Shown here piece by piece: positions 16,723 to 23,990 of a stretch of DNA of 64,000 bases. The stretch comes from Hymenobacter metallicola. GTDB lineage: Bacteria; Bacteroidota; Bacteroidia; Cytophagales; Hymenobacteraceae. Every line of letters begins with the position of its first letter. Position 1 is the stretch's first letter. A model generated the notes under the pieces. That model ran no database searches and had not been told where the DNA came from. It saw nothing but the letters and a program-made list of their open reading frames with translations. The position numbers and the translations under genes were made by a program. Where the stretch lies: NCBI RefSeq assembly GCF_004745645.1, contig NZ_SRMB01000001.1:1922001-1986000 (forward strand). The letters run 5' to 3'.

Positions 16723-16742
16723 CTCTTTCGCCTAGTTGGCTT

Positions 16743-17021
16743 TTAGGCTTGTAAATCTTGGTAGTCGGTATGCCGATCTACGTAGGCCTGCATGAAGGCG
16801 CAACTGGTTTTGATGCGTAGCCCCTGGGCACGAGCATACGCCAGGGCCTCGACTGCCATAGCATCGGCGACGCCCCGCCCGCGCAGGTTTTCGTCGACGA
16901 AGGTGTGGGAAAAGTCGATGACCGTAGCGGATGGGCGGCTGTAGGCAAGCTCCCCTTCGTAGCCGTCGAGGGTGGCGTAAAAAGTCTGCTCGTCTTCGTT
17001 GTGCCGGATGGTTGGTTTCAT
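16743..17021 (-). CDS. YjdJ-type GNAT N-acetyltransferase
   Basis: A 92-residue protein starting at the ATG at 17021 (MKPTIRHNEDEQTFYATLDG). This small GNAT class (COG2388) has a single short fold. Visible signatures are ELAYSRPSATVIDFSHTFVD, the acetyl-CoA-binding LRGRGVADAMAVEAL (RGRGVA as the pyrophosphate loop) and SCAFMQAYVDRHTDY near the C-terminus. The length is normal for the class. The substrate is unknown. A frame extension upstream to 17069 is not family-like and was dropped. Confidence 0.9.
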   Translation of the reverse strand: MKPTIRHNEDEQTFYATLDGYEGELAYSRPSATVIDFSHTFVDENLRGRGVADAMAVEALAYARAQGLRIKTSCAFMQAYVDRHTDYQDLQA

Positions 17022-17274
17022 GGGAAGAAACGGAAAGTTCGTGGAAAGGAAAGGCAAGATAGCCTGCATACGCAGCGCCTGCGAGCAAGTAGATAGTACA
17101 GTCAGGGTTTTGGCTATGCGGCATCAGGAAGCCAAACCGCTCCTGAGCAAAACCCAGCAAGGTGACAACCACAACCGTTGGATTTTGGCCGGGAGCGTAG
17201 CCAAAACCAAATCGGCTGCGTACATATCGGCAGTGCACGGCTTCGTGCCTTCCAACCTTTACTACTCTTTCGCC

Positions 17275-17769
17275 ATGCAGACCCATCCTAACGACGGCAG
17301 CAACGATAATCCAGACGAATTCAGCGAGTTTCGCAAAGACCGAAACGAAACGCCGGAAAACCACCGTGAAGGTGCCGCCCGCGCCAGCAATACCGCCGAA
17401 AACGGCGCTGATACCCCGGCCAATCCCAAGCCGAATACTTTTGCCACCAATACCCCGGCCTACGGAGAATTTGGCGGCGTCGCCAACACCTCGACCGGCT
17501 CTACTGATGCCTATTCGCACCAAGCCGGCAACAACCCCGAGGGCGTAGCGGCCCCCAACGTAACCGAACCCGACCAGCGCGGCGCAGCCCCGCAGAACCG
17601 GGCCACGGCCACGGCCGTAGCCAGCCAGACCGACGACGACGAGGTGCGCCGCGAGGCCAACAAGCAGGACGACCCGCGCTACGGCAGCGGCACCCGCAAC
17701 TGGGCCACCAACGAGCCGGCCAACCGCAGCACGGGCCCCGAAGACCCTAACGACAGCGCCCTGAACTAA
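17275..17769 (+). CDS. Hydrophilic, intrinsically disordered protein
   Basis: A 164-residue protein from the ATG at 17275 (MQTHPNDGSNDNPDEF). It has almost no hydrophobic clusters; Asn, Asp, Ala, Thr, Pro and Glu dominate (for example ENHREGAARASNTAENGADT). The C-terminal part contains RREANKQDDPRYGSGTRNW. This composition suggests a soluble disordered stress protein, of the kind found in desiccation- or radiation-tolerant Hymenobacter, but no family motif such as a LEA repeat is clear. It is 29 bp upstream of another disordered protein and they are likely one operon. Confidence 0.68.
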   Translation: MQTHPNDGSNDNPDEFSEFRKDRNETPENHREGAARASNTAENGADTPANPKPNTFATNTPAYGEFGGVANTSTGSTDAYSHQAGNNPEGVAAPNVTEPDQRGAAPQNRATATAVASQTDDDEVRREANKQDDPRYGSGTRNWATNEPANRSTGPEDPNDSALN

Positions 17770-17798
17770 TCCGCAGCCGCGCGTAAAGCCTTACCTGT

Positions 17799-18074
17799 AT
17801 GGACCAACAAAAGAAAAATACGTCGAATGAGCCCCAGGGCGACGGCGCCAAAATGAGCCCTGAGCAGCAGAAGCACCACGACGAGCTGTACACCTACAAG
17901 CGCGACGAGGAGGGTACCCTGGACACTTCCGCTCAGCTAGAGCAGGAAACGATAGGAATTCCCGATGATACGACCAGCCCCGGAGGCACCGGCGACCTGG
18001 CCGGTACCGGCGACCAGCGCGACAGTATCATCATCGAGTCGAACAACAACTACGACAACGACAACAACCGCTAG
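17799..18074 (+). CDS. Small acidic disordered protein
   Basis: A 91-residue protein (MDQQKKNTSNEPQGDGAKMS) with no hydrophobic core. It is acidic and rich in Gln, Asp, Thr, Gly, and ends in an Asn/Asp run (SNNNYDNDNNR). It follows the 164-residue disordered protein by 29 bp and is closed by a clear terminator, so the two form a short operon. No family recognised. Confidence 0.65.
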   Translation: MDQQKKNTSNEPQGDGAKMSPEQQKHHDELYTYKRDEEGTLDTSAQLEQETIGIPDDTTSPGGTGDLAGTGDQRDSIIIESNNNYDNDNNR

Positions 18075-18135
18075 TCGGCTGCTACCGGTGCGGTATTGCG
18101 GAGCTTTCTGAGCTGCTGCCCACCGGTTGAGTATA

Positions 18136-18175
18136 GCAAAAAGCCGTTCAGCCAAAAGGTTGAACGGCTTTTTGT
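18136..18175 (+). terminator. Rho-independent terminator
   Basis: GCAAAAAGCCGTTCA (18136-18150) pairs with TGAACGGCTTTTTG (18161-18174). It closes the two-gene disordered-protein unit. Confidence 0.88.
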
Positions 18176-18279
18176 GATTATAGCCTTCCCGCTGATCCTG
18201 GCCATTCTACGTAATACCCCCAACGGCTTCCGGCCAGGACAGTATACCTGAGCATCCTCACCCCCAATTCCGAGTTCGT

Positions 18280-19098
18280 ATGCCCGCTCCCTTGCTCGTT
18301 CTCACCGATTTTACCCCGGCGGCCGATGCGGCCCTGGCTTATGCCGATATGCTGGCCGCCCGCCTGCAGGTTCCGCTTGTGCTGCTGCACGTAAACCGTA
18401 ATTCTATCTTTGATCCGGAAGCCTTTACCGGGGCCGTAGCTCACCGCAGCGAAGGAGAAATTGCCGTGGCCTTGGAAGAGCGAATCGGCAAACTCACCGT
18501 ACCGGCAGTGCCCGCCATGACAACGGGACGCTCCACAACCGCCATTCTGGAAATGGTGAACCAGCACCGCCCGGCCCTGCTGGTGCTCGGCAAACCCACC
18601 CCCGGGGACTTACCGGAAGAACTGGTGACGACGACCTCCCTGACGCTGCTGCGCGAGTCGCACTATCCGCTGCTGGTCGTACCGGCGTCTACCGTAATCA
18701 AAACTCCGCAGTGCATTGCTTTGGCGGCCGACGGCAATGCTTTTCGCCTGACTACACCCGCCCAATCGGCGCAGCCGCTGCTGCAGGCCCTACAGGCTAC
18801 CCTGACCGTGGTGCACGTGGCCGAGCCCGAAGACGACGACTCCTGCACTGCCGCGCTGCATAGTGTGCAGGCGGCCGGCCTGCTGCAGGATGTGGCGACG
18901 CCGGTGCGGACCCGGGGCGTACGTAACCTGGATATTGCCAAGGGCATTGAGCAGGTGGCCCACACCATCCACGCGGATTTGCTCGTCGTCATTGCGCGGC
19001 GGCACAGCGTGTTGGGTCGGCTGTTTCATCGGAGCATTACGGCCCAGCTGATCCGACAGTCCCAGCTGCCCGTGCTGGCCCTGCCCACCGCCTCCTAA
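18280..19098 (+). CDS. Tandem-domain universal stress protein (UspA family)
   Basis: A 272-residue protein made of two Usp modules. The first (1-140) begins PLLVLTDFTPAADAALAYAD and has the LLHV strand and a HRPALLVLGKP segment. The second (about 145-272) is more degenerate but ends with DLLVVIARRHSVLGRLFHRS and the closing strand LPVLALPTAS. In the second half the usual GxxGxS-like loop reads RRHSVLGRLFHRSIT. Bacteroidota commonly carry such double Usps. It is cytosolic and probably induced by stress; nucleotide binding is not certain. Confidence 0.88.
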   Translation: MPAPLLVLTDFTPAADAALAYADMLAARLQVPLVLLHVNRNSIFDPEAFTGAVAHRSEGEIAVALEERIGKLTVPAVPAMTTGRSTTAILEMVNQHRPALLVLGKPTPGDLPEELVTTTSLTLLRESHYPLLVVPASTVIKTPQCIALAADGNAFRLTTPAQSAQPLLQALQATLTVVHVAEPEDDDSCTAALHSVQAAGLLQDVATPVRTRGVRNLDIAKGIEQVAHTIHADLLVVIARRHSVLGRLFHRSITAQLIRQSQLPVLALPTAS

Positions 19099-19101
19099 GG
19101 G

Positions 19102-19605
19102 CTACACGCCAACCACCGCGCTGCGGCGTTCCAGCAAACACACGTCGCGCCACTGGCCCTGAAGCTGGCCCAGCCGCTCCCGAATCCCAACGTCGCGGAA
19201 ACCCAGGCGCCGGTGCAACGCCAGGCTGGCGGCATTTTCGCGCAGGATACCCGCTTGCAGGGTCCAGAGCCCCTGGGCTTCCGCCTCCTGCACCAGCTGC
19301 CGGAGCAGGGCTTGCCCCACGCCCTGGCCCTGGTAGGCGGCATCGACATACACGCTTACTTCGGCCACGCCCCGGTACACGCAGCGGCCCGACACCGGCG
19401 TGAGGGCGGCCCAGCCGGCTACGGCACCGTCGGGGGCTAGGGCCACGAGCCGAGCGGCAGGCAGATGGCTTTGGTCCCAGGTGGCCCAGTCGGGAATATC
19501 AGTGGCGAAGGTGGCGTTGCCGGTGGCAATACCAGCGGCATAAATGGCGGCCACGGCCGGGTAGTGCTCGGCCAGCAGCGGCCCGATAATCAGCGAAGAA
19601 TGCAT
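19102..19605 (-). CDS. GNAT acetyltransferase, phosphinothricin-acetyltransferase-like
   Basis: A 167-residue GNAT enzyme starting at the ATG at 19605 (MHSSLIIGPLLAEHYPAVAA). Family text is clear: IYAAGIATGNATFATDIPDW (the usual N-terminal IY.. GI.. ATFE), VYRGVAEVSVYVDAAYQGQG (motif with acetyl-CoA loop QGQGVG), GILRENAASLALHRRLGFRD and GIRERLGQLQGQWRDVCLLE. This is the Pat/Bar-like subfamily, whose members acetylate methionine sulfone/sulfoximine and sometimes phosphinothricin; the true substrate here is unknown. It is convergent with the Usp gene; the two stops are 3 bp apart. Confidence 0.9.
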   Translation of the reverse strand: MHSSLIIGPLLAEHYPAVAAIYAAGIATGNATFATDIPDWATWDQSHLPAARLVALAPDGAVAGWAALTPVSGRCVYRGVAEVSVYVDAAYQGQGVGQALLRQLVQEAEAQGLWTLQAGILRENAASLALHRRLGFRDVGIRERLGQLQGQWRDVCLLERRSAVVGV

Positions 19606-19713
19606 AGGCGCAGCCCTTAAAAAATCAGGAGGCCAAGATACGCGCAAAGCCGGGCGTAACGCAAACCCCCTGGGCCTCGTTGAGTTAGTCTATCCTAATT
19701 CTGCTATCAGCCT

Positions 19714-20862
19714 ATGCCTGCTCCTCCCGATTCACGTCGTCATTTTTTGCGTCAGCTAAGCCTGGGCGCAGCTCTGGCGGCCGTTGCCGGACCCGTCCCG
19801 GCCTTTTCTCACCCCCAACCCGACCCTATGAAACCAGCGGATTCCGGCAAGCTCGGCTTTGCCATTGTGGGCTTGGGCAAGTTTGCGACCCAGCAGATCA
19901 TGCCCAGCTTTAAAGACTGTAAGCACGCCCGTATTACGGCCTTGGTAAGCGGCTCGCCCGATAAGGCCAAGCAACTGGCCCAGGAATACGGCGTGGCCGA
20001 AAAAAGCATCTACAGCTACGACAACTTCGACTCGATTAAAGACAACCCCGAGGTTGATATTGTCTACATCATTCTGCCCAACTCGATGCACGCCGAATAC
20101 ACGATTCGGGCGGCCAAAGCCGGTAAGCACGTGCTCTGCGAAAAGCCTATGGCCACCTCGGTGGAGGATTGTGAGAAGATGATTGCGGCCTGCAACAAAG
20201 CCGGCAAAAAGCTCATGATTGCCTACCGGGCCCACTACGAGCCCTTCAACCTGGACGCTATGGACCGAATCCGCAAGGGCGAGCTGGGGAAGATCAAAGC
20301 TATTACCTCCGACCACGGACGCCCCGTGAAACCCACCGAAGACAAGGCCGACTCGTGGCGGGTCGTGAAAAAGATGGCCGGGGGCGGCTCTCTGATGGAT
20401 ATCGGCATCTACGCCCTGAATGCCTGCCGCTACCTAACCGGCGAAGAACCCGTGGAGGTGACGGCCCAGGAGTTCAGCGACAAATCGGACCCACGCTTCA
20501 AGGAAGTCGAGGACAACATCCACTTCACCCTGCGTTTTCCCAGCGGAGTGCTGGCTTCCTGCACCAGTTCCTACAGCTACTCGGAGGTGAAGCGGGGCCG
20601 CGTATTCGGCGATAAAGCCTGGCTCGACCTCGACCCGCTGTCGGATTACTACGAGCACAACATGAAAATCGGGGACGACAAGGGCAAAGAGGAGCCGAAG
20701 CTCAAGGAAGGCAACCAGTTTGCCGCCGAGCTAGACCACATGGCCGAGTGCGTGCGCGACAACAAAACACCCAAAACCCCCGGTGAGGAAGGCCTGAAGG
20801 ATGTGCGCTACATCATGGCCATTTACGAAGCGGCGAAGAAAGGCAAGGCGGTAAAGGTGTAG
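19714..20862 (+). CDS. Gfo/Idh/MocA family oxidoreductase with Tat signal
   Basis: A 382-residue protein. The N-terminus carries a twin-arginine signal (SRRHFLRQLSLGAALAAVAG), so it is exported folded. The Rossmann domain begins at about residue 47 (LGFAIVGLGKFATQQIMPSF, with GLGKFA as a variant nucleotide loop). The catalytic CEKPMATS motif is present, and a long C-terminal alpha/beta substrate domain has GGGSLMDIGIYALNACRYL. It resembles glucose-fructose oxidoreductase-type periplasmic enzymes that keep NADP tightly bound. The sugar substrate is unknown. Confidence 0.92.
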   Translation: MPAPPDSRRHFLRQLSLGAALAAVAGPVPAFSHPQPDPMKPADSGKLGFAIVGLGKFATQQIMPSFKDCKHARITALVSGSPDKAKQLAQEYGVAEKSIYSYDNFDSIKDNPEVDIVYIILPNSMHAEYTIRAAKAGKHVLCEKPMATSVEDCEKMIAACNKAGKKLMIAYRAHYEPFNLDAMDRIRKGELGKIKAITSDHGRPVKPTEDKADSWRVVKKMAGGGSLMDIGIYALNACRYLTGEEPVEVTAQEFSDKSDPRFKEVEDNIHFTLRFPSGVLASCTSSYSYSEVKRGRVFGDKAWLDLDPLSDYYEHNMKIGDDKGKEEPKLKEGNQFAAELDHMAECVRDNKTPKTPGEEGLKDVRYIMAIYEAAKKGKAVKV

Positions 20863-20923
20863 TGTAGGTTTACCTGTCAAATAGCTGCCCTTGCGAGGCG
20901 CAGCCGTGGCATCTTTCTTAACT

Positions 20924-21087
20924 GTCCTTGCGAGGACGCAGGACGAAGCAATCCGTCCTCTGAAATGTGCGGAGCCTCCTAAACTGAAAAGCCCTAACGT
21001 TTGAGCTAGACGTTAGGGCTTTCTGGTAAAAGGTCATTCTGTGCTGCGCAGAGGACGGATTGCTTCGTCCTGCGTCCTCGCAATGAC
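20924..21087. repeat. Long inverted repeat flanking a terminator hairpin
   Basis: Arms of 38 bp at 20924-20961 and 21050-21087 are complementary apart from about one mismatch (GTCCTTGCGAGGACGCAGGA versus its complement). A related single copy lies at 35350-35399. The arms surround an independent stem (20988-21022). The repeat fills the gap between two convergent genes, and its long near-perfect match suggests a mobile or recently copied element. Confidence 0.85.
20988..21022. terminator. Bidirectional-looking terminator between convergent genes
   Basis: AAAGCCCTAACGT (20988-21000) pairs with ACGTTAGGGCTTT (21010-21022), with a short A-run before and T-run after. It lies between the oxidoreductase (plus) and the TonB receptor (minus). 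Confidence 0.85.
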
Positions 21088-21099
21088 ACGTAGCTTAGG

Positions 21100-23250
21100 T
21101 CACCACTTCCATCCCAGGGTGGTGCCCCCGTAGAAATTACGGCCGGGGGCGGGCTGGTAGTAGCGCCCCCCGAAGGCATTCAGGTCGTTGCCGAGGCTGT
21201 AGCGGCGGTCCGTGGCGTTTTCGATGCCGGCGTACACATCCAGCTCCAAGCGGGTCAGCAGGGTTTTGCGCCAGCCGCCACGGGCCGCAAACGTCCAGTA
21301 GCCGGGCGCATAAGCTGTGTTAGCATCATTTAGGGGCAGGCGGGCCTGGTGGCTGAGCGTGGGGCTGAGGTAGAAACCTAGTTTATCAATATAATTTAAA
21401 CCGGCGCTGAGCGTATGCGGAGCGGTACCGGTGAGTTGGTTACCGCTGAAATTGTCGGTATTCTGCTGATAATCGCGGAAACGGAAATGATTGTAGGCGT
21501 AGCTAACGAAAGCACTTAAACGAGTGAATGTTTTCTCGTTCCACTGAGTACTATAAGAATCGGTTAGAGACGATTCACATACCAGCACCTGCTGCTTCAA
21601 CAATGCACCGCTCACGGCCGCCTCGATGCCGCGCTGCCGGGTGGAGCCCGAGTTGGCAAACAGCTGGGAGCCTAGCTCGTTGGTGCGCGTCACGATGGTC
21701 TGGCGCAGACCAAAGTCGAAGGCAGCTACGTCGAATACCAGCCGCTCGCCCCAGGCCTTACCCCGAACGCCCACCTCGTAGCTGGTGCCCCGCTCGGCTT
21801 GCAGGTCACGGTTGAGGCTGCCGTCGGAGGGCCGGATTTCTTCCTCAGTGGGCGGTGAAAAACCGCTGCTCACGCTGGCGTAGGCCGAAATCAGGGGCGT
21901 AATTTCCTTGAGCAAGGCTACCCGCGGCGACACTTCGGGCCGGAAGCTGCGCACCGTTTCGTAACCCGCCGGATTGATTGTGCCGTAGGGCAGGCGCGTA
22001 ATTCGGTAGGTCAGGCGGTTGTAGCTGGCCCCCACGGTAGCCAGCAGGCCGGCGGGCAGCTCCAATTCGGCCTGGGCAAAGCCAAATCCGGTAGCCGTCC
22101 GGATTTCGTCGTCGTAGCGCAACAGCCCGGCGCTGCCCCCGCGGTTTTGGTAGTTGCGGGAATTTTCAAAGCTGCTCTGCCACTCCCCGCCCCCACTCAG
22201 GCGCAGCAGGCGGCCCGCCACTACCGCCCGGTAGGTAAAGGCCGTGCGCCCACCCCAGCCCACGGCCGTGTTGCGCTCATAATCGACCAGATACGGCGTA
22301 CGAATGGCCGTGCCCGAGGTATAAAGCGTGGTTTTGTTGGTGAAGGCGGGCGTGAAGCGGTACTCGTGCGACACACCCAGCAGCGCCGTGCGCGACGCAT
22401 AAGCCGCCTGCTGCTCCACCGTGCCCGGACTCGTTACGGTGCCCGCGCTGTTTAGCGTGCGGGGCCGGGCCTGGCGGGGGTTCTGCTCAAACTGCGCCCG
22501 GGTCAGCCCGCCGGGCAGCTGGTAGTTCAGGTCGGTATAGAGTAAGTGGGCCGCCACGGTGCGCTTATCCGAGGGTCGGAACTCGCCGTCGAGGGTGAGC
22601 ACGTCGCGCAGGGAAGCGCTGTTTTCGCGGTAGCCATCCAGAGTTTGGTGCACATACTGGGCGCGCACCGAGCTGGCAGCAGTGCCCGCCTCGGCGGCGG
22701 CCGAGTAGCGGCGCAGTCCGAAGCTGCCGGCCGTGAAACCCACCTGGGCCCGGGCTTCGCCGGGAGCTGCTTGGCGGTTGCTGAGCAGAATAGCGCCGCC
22801 CGTGCCGGCCCCGTACACACTGGCCGTAGGCCCTTTGATGACCTCGATGCGCCCGATGGTGGCCGGGTCGAGCAGATTGAAGGGGGTGCTGCCGCTGGCT
22901 TCGGTAAAGGGGATGTCGTGGTAATAAACTTTCACGTTGCGCACCCCGAACGGGGAGCGGAGCGTGCTGCCCCGTACGCTGATGCGGTAGCTGGCCGTGG
23001 CCCGCTCCTCCAGCCGCACGCCGGGCAGCGTATTGACTGCCGCCGCCAGGGAAGCCTGACTAAACCGCTCGATACCACTGGCATCGAGCACGCTCACGCC
23101 GGCTGCCGTGCGCCGCAGGGGTTGGTTGGTACCGTAGCCGACGACGGTGGCCTCGGGCAGCTTCACGGTGCGGGTGGTATCAGGAGTTTGGGCCAGGGCT
23201 GGTACAGACAGCAGGCTCGGAGGAAACAGCAGTAAAAATCGGAGAAGCAT
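21100..23250 (-). CDS. TonB-dependent outer-membrane receptor
   Basis: A 716-residue receptor starting at the ATG at 23250, which opens the signal peptide (MLLRFLLLFPPSLLSVPALA). There is no CarboxypepD_reg-like N-terminal extension. The plug domain follows: LPEATVVGYGTNQPLRRTAA, GVSVLDASGIERFSQASLAA and GRIEVIKGPTASVYGAGTGG. The rest is a 22-strand barrel ending in NFYGGTTLGWKW, with terminal Trp. The size and lack of a SusD partner point to an iron-complex or metal/vitamin uptake receptor rather than a polysaccharide SusC. The ligand cannot be told from sequence. No TonB or ABC transporter genes are adjacent. Confidence 0.92.
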   Translation of the reverse strand: MLLRFLLLFPPSLLSVPALAQTPDTTRTVKLPEATVVGYGTNQPLRRTAAGVSVLDASGIERFSQASLAAAVNTLPGVRLEERATASYRISVRGSTLRSPFGVRNVKVYYHDIPFTEASGSTPFNLLDPATIGRIEVIKGPTASVYGAGTGGAILLSNRQAAPGEARAQVGFTAGSFGLRRYSAAAEAGTAASSVRAQYVHQTLDGYRENSASLRDVLTLDGEFRPSDKRTVAAHLLYTDLNYQLPGGLTRAQFEQNPRQARPRTLNSAGTVTSPGTVEQQAAYASRTALLGVSHEYRFTPAFTNKTTLYTSGTAIRTPYLVDYERNTAVGWGGRTAFTYRAVVAGRLLRLSGGGEWQSSFENSRNYQNRGGSAGLLRYDDEIRTATGFGFAQAELELPAGLLATVGASYNRLTYRITRLPYGTINPAGYETVRSFRPEVSPRVALLKEITPLISAYASVSSGFSPPTEEEIRPSDGSLNRDLQAERGTSYEVGVRGKAWGERLVFDVAAFDFGLRQTIVTRTNELGSQLFANSGSTRQRGIEAAVSGALLKQQVLVCESSLTDSYSTQWNEKTFTRLSAFVSYAYNHFRFRDYQQNTDNFSGNQLTGTAPHTLSAGLNYIDKLGFYLSPTLSHQARLPLNDANTAYAPGYWTFAARGGWRKTLLTRLELDVYAGIENATDRRYSLGNDLNAFGGRYYQPAPGRNFYGGTTLGWKW

Positions 23251-23568
23251 ACGCACGCGGCAGGTCAGTGCATGTGCAAACGGCAAAGCGGGCGGGATGT
23301 TTAGAACCCCTGGGTTACGCTACGGTCATCCTGGCCCGTAGCGAAGGACCTTCGACAAACGCACCAACGACTCGCTCATAGGTGACAAGGTGCTTCGCTG
23401 CATTCGGAATAGGAGCTAAAAAAGTGCGGGTTGGCTTGATAACATCCAGCCTACCCGCTGCCCCGCGCTGCTCGCCAGGACGCTCTGTTACCGCCTTCTC
23501 CCCACCACGCATAAAAAAGCCCGGCCAACTTCGCGGCTAAGCTCGTGCAATAGGAATAGCAACTAGAA

Positions 23569-23690
23569 TTACTCCGGCAACTCGTTGTGGCGCTTCTGCA
23601 CCTGGGCTTTGCAGTCGGGGTAGACGGCGGCCGCCCGGCCATGTCCTGTTAGCTGACATTGAAATGCATTCGTATATCCCGGAGTTGAGC
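23569..23690 (-). pseudogene. Possible relic of a heavy-metal-binding-domain protein
   Basis: The 740-base stretch 23251-23990 has no convincing gene. Within it, the minus strand reads YTNAFQCQLTGHGRAAAVYP followed by DCKAQVQKRHNELPE and a stop at 23569-23571. This loosely recalls the end of a heavy-metal-binding domain (YxCPMHP ... TGHGPGxCPxCxMxLxKR) with damage. The rest of the stretch holds repeat-like fragments (around 23323-23370, with GTAGCGAAGGACCTTCGAC) and a promoter candidate near 23970. The gene call is weak. Confidence 0.22.
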
Positions 23691-23966
23691 GGCAGAGTCC
23701 ACAGCAGGGCGAAAAACCAGAGGCCGGGCAAGATACGACAGCTCCGTCTCAGACCGGCTTGTATTCGTCATGACAGACCGTGTGACGGCAGTTTTCGCAC
23801 TGTCTGTTATGACCAACAAGCAGCCGTGTGAAGCCCGCCAGTACCTACGAATAAATAGCTACCCAAAACTGTGTAGTTGGCATCCGACTAAGTCGTTAGC
23901 CCCCAGTTTCTTAACAACACCTATACTATTGCACGCGTAAGCTGAACCGTATCCTAGGGAACCAAT

Positions 23967-23974
23967 TAGTTTTG
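23967..23974 (+). promoter_or_regulatory. Possible Bacteroidota -7 box
   Basis: TAGTTTTG matches TAnnTTTG and lies 16 bases before the ATG at 23991. No convincing -33 TTG sits at the right distance. Confidence 0.38.
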
Positions 23975-23990
23975 CCAGAGTTATTCGCCT

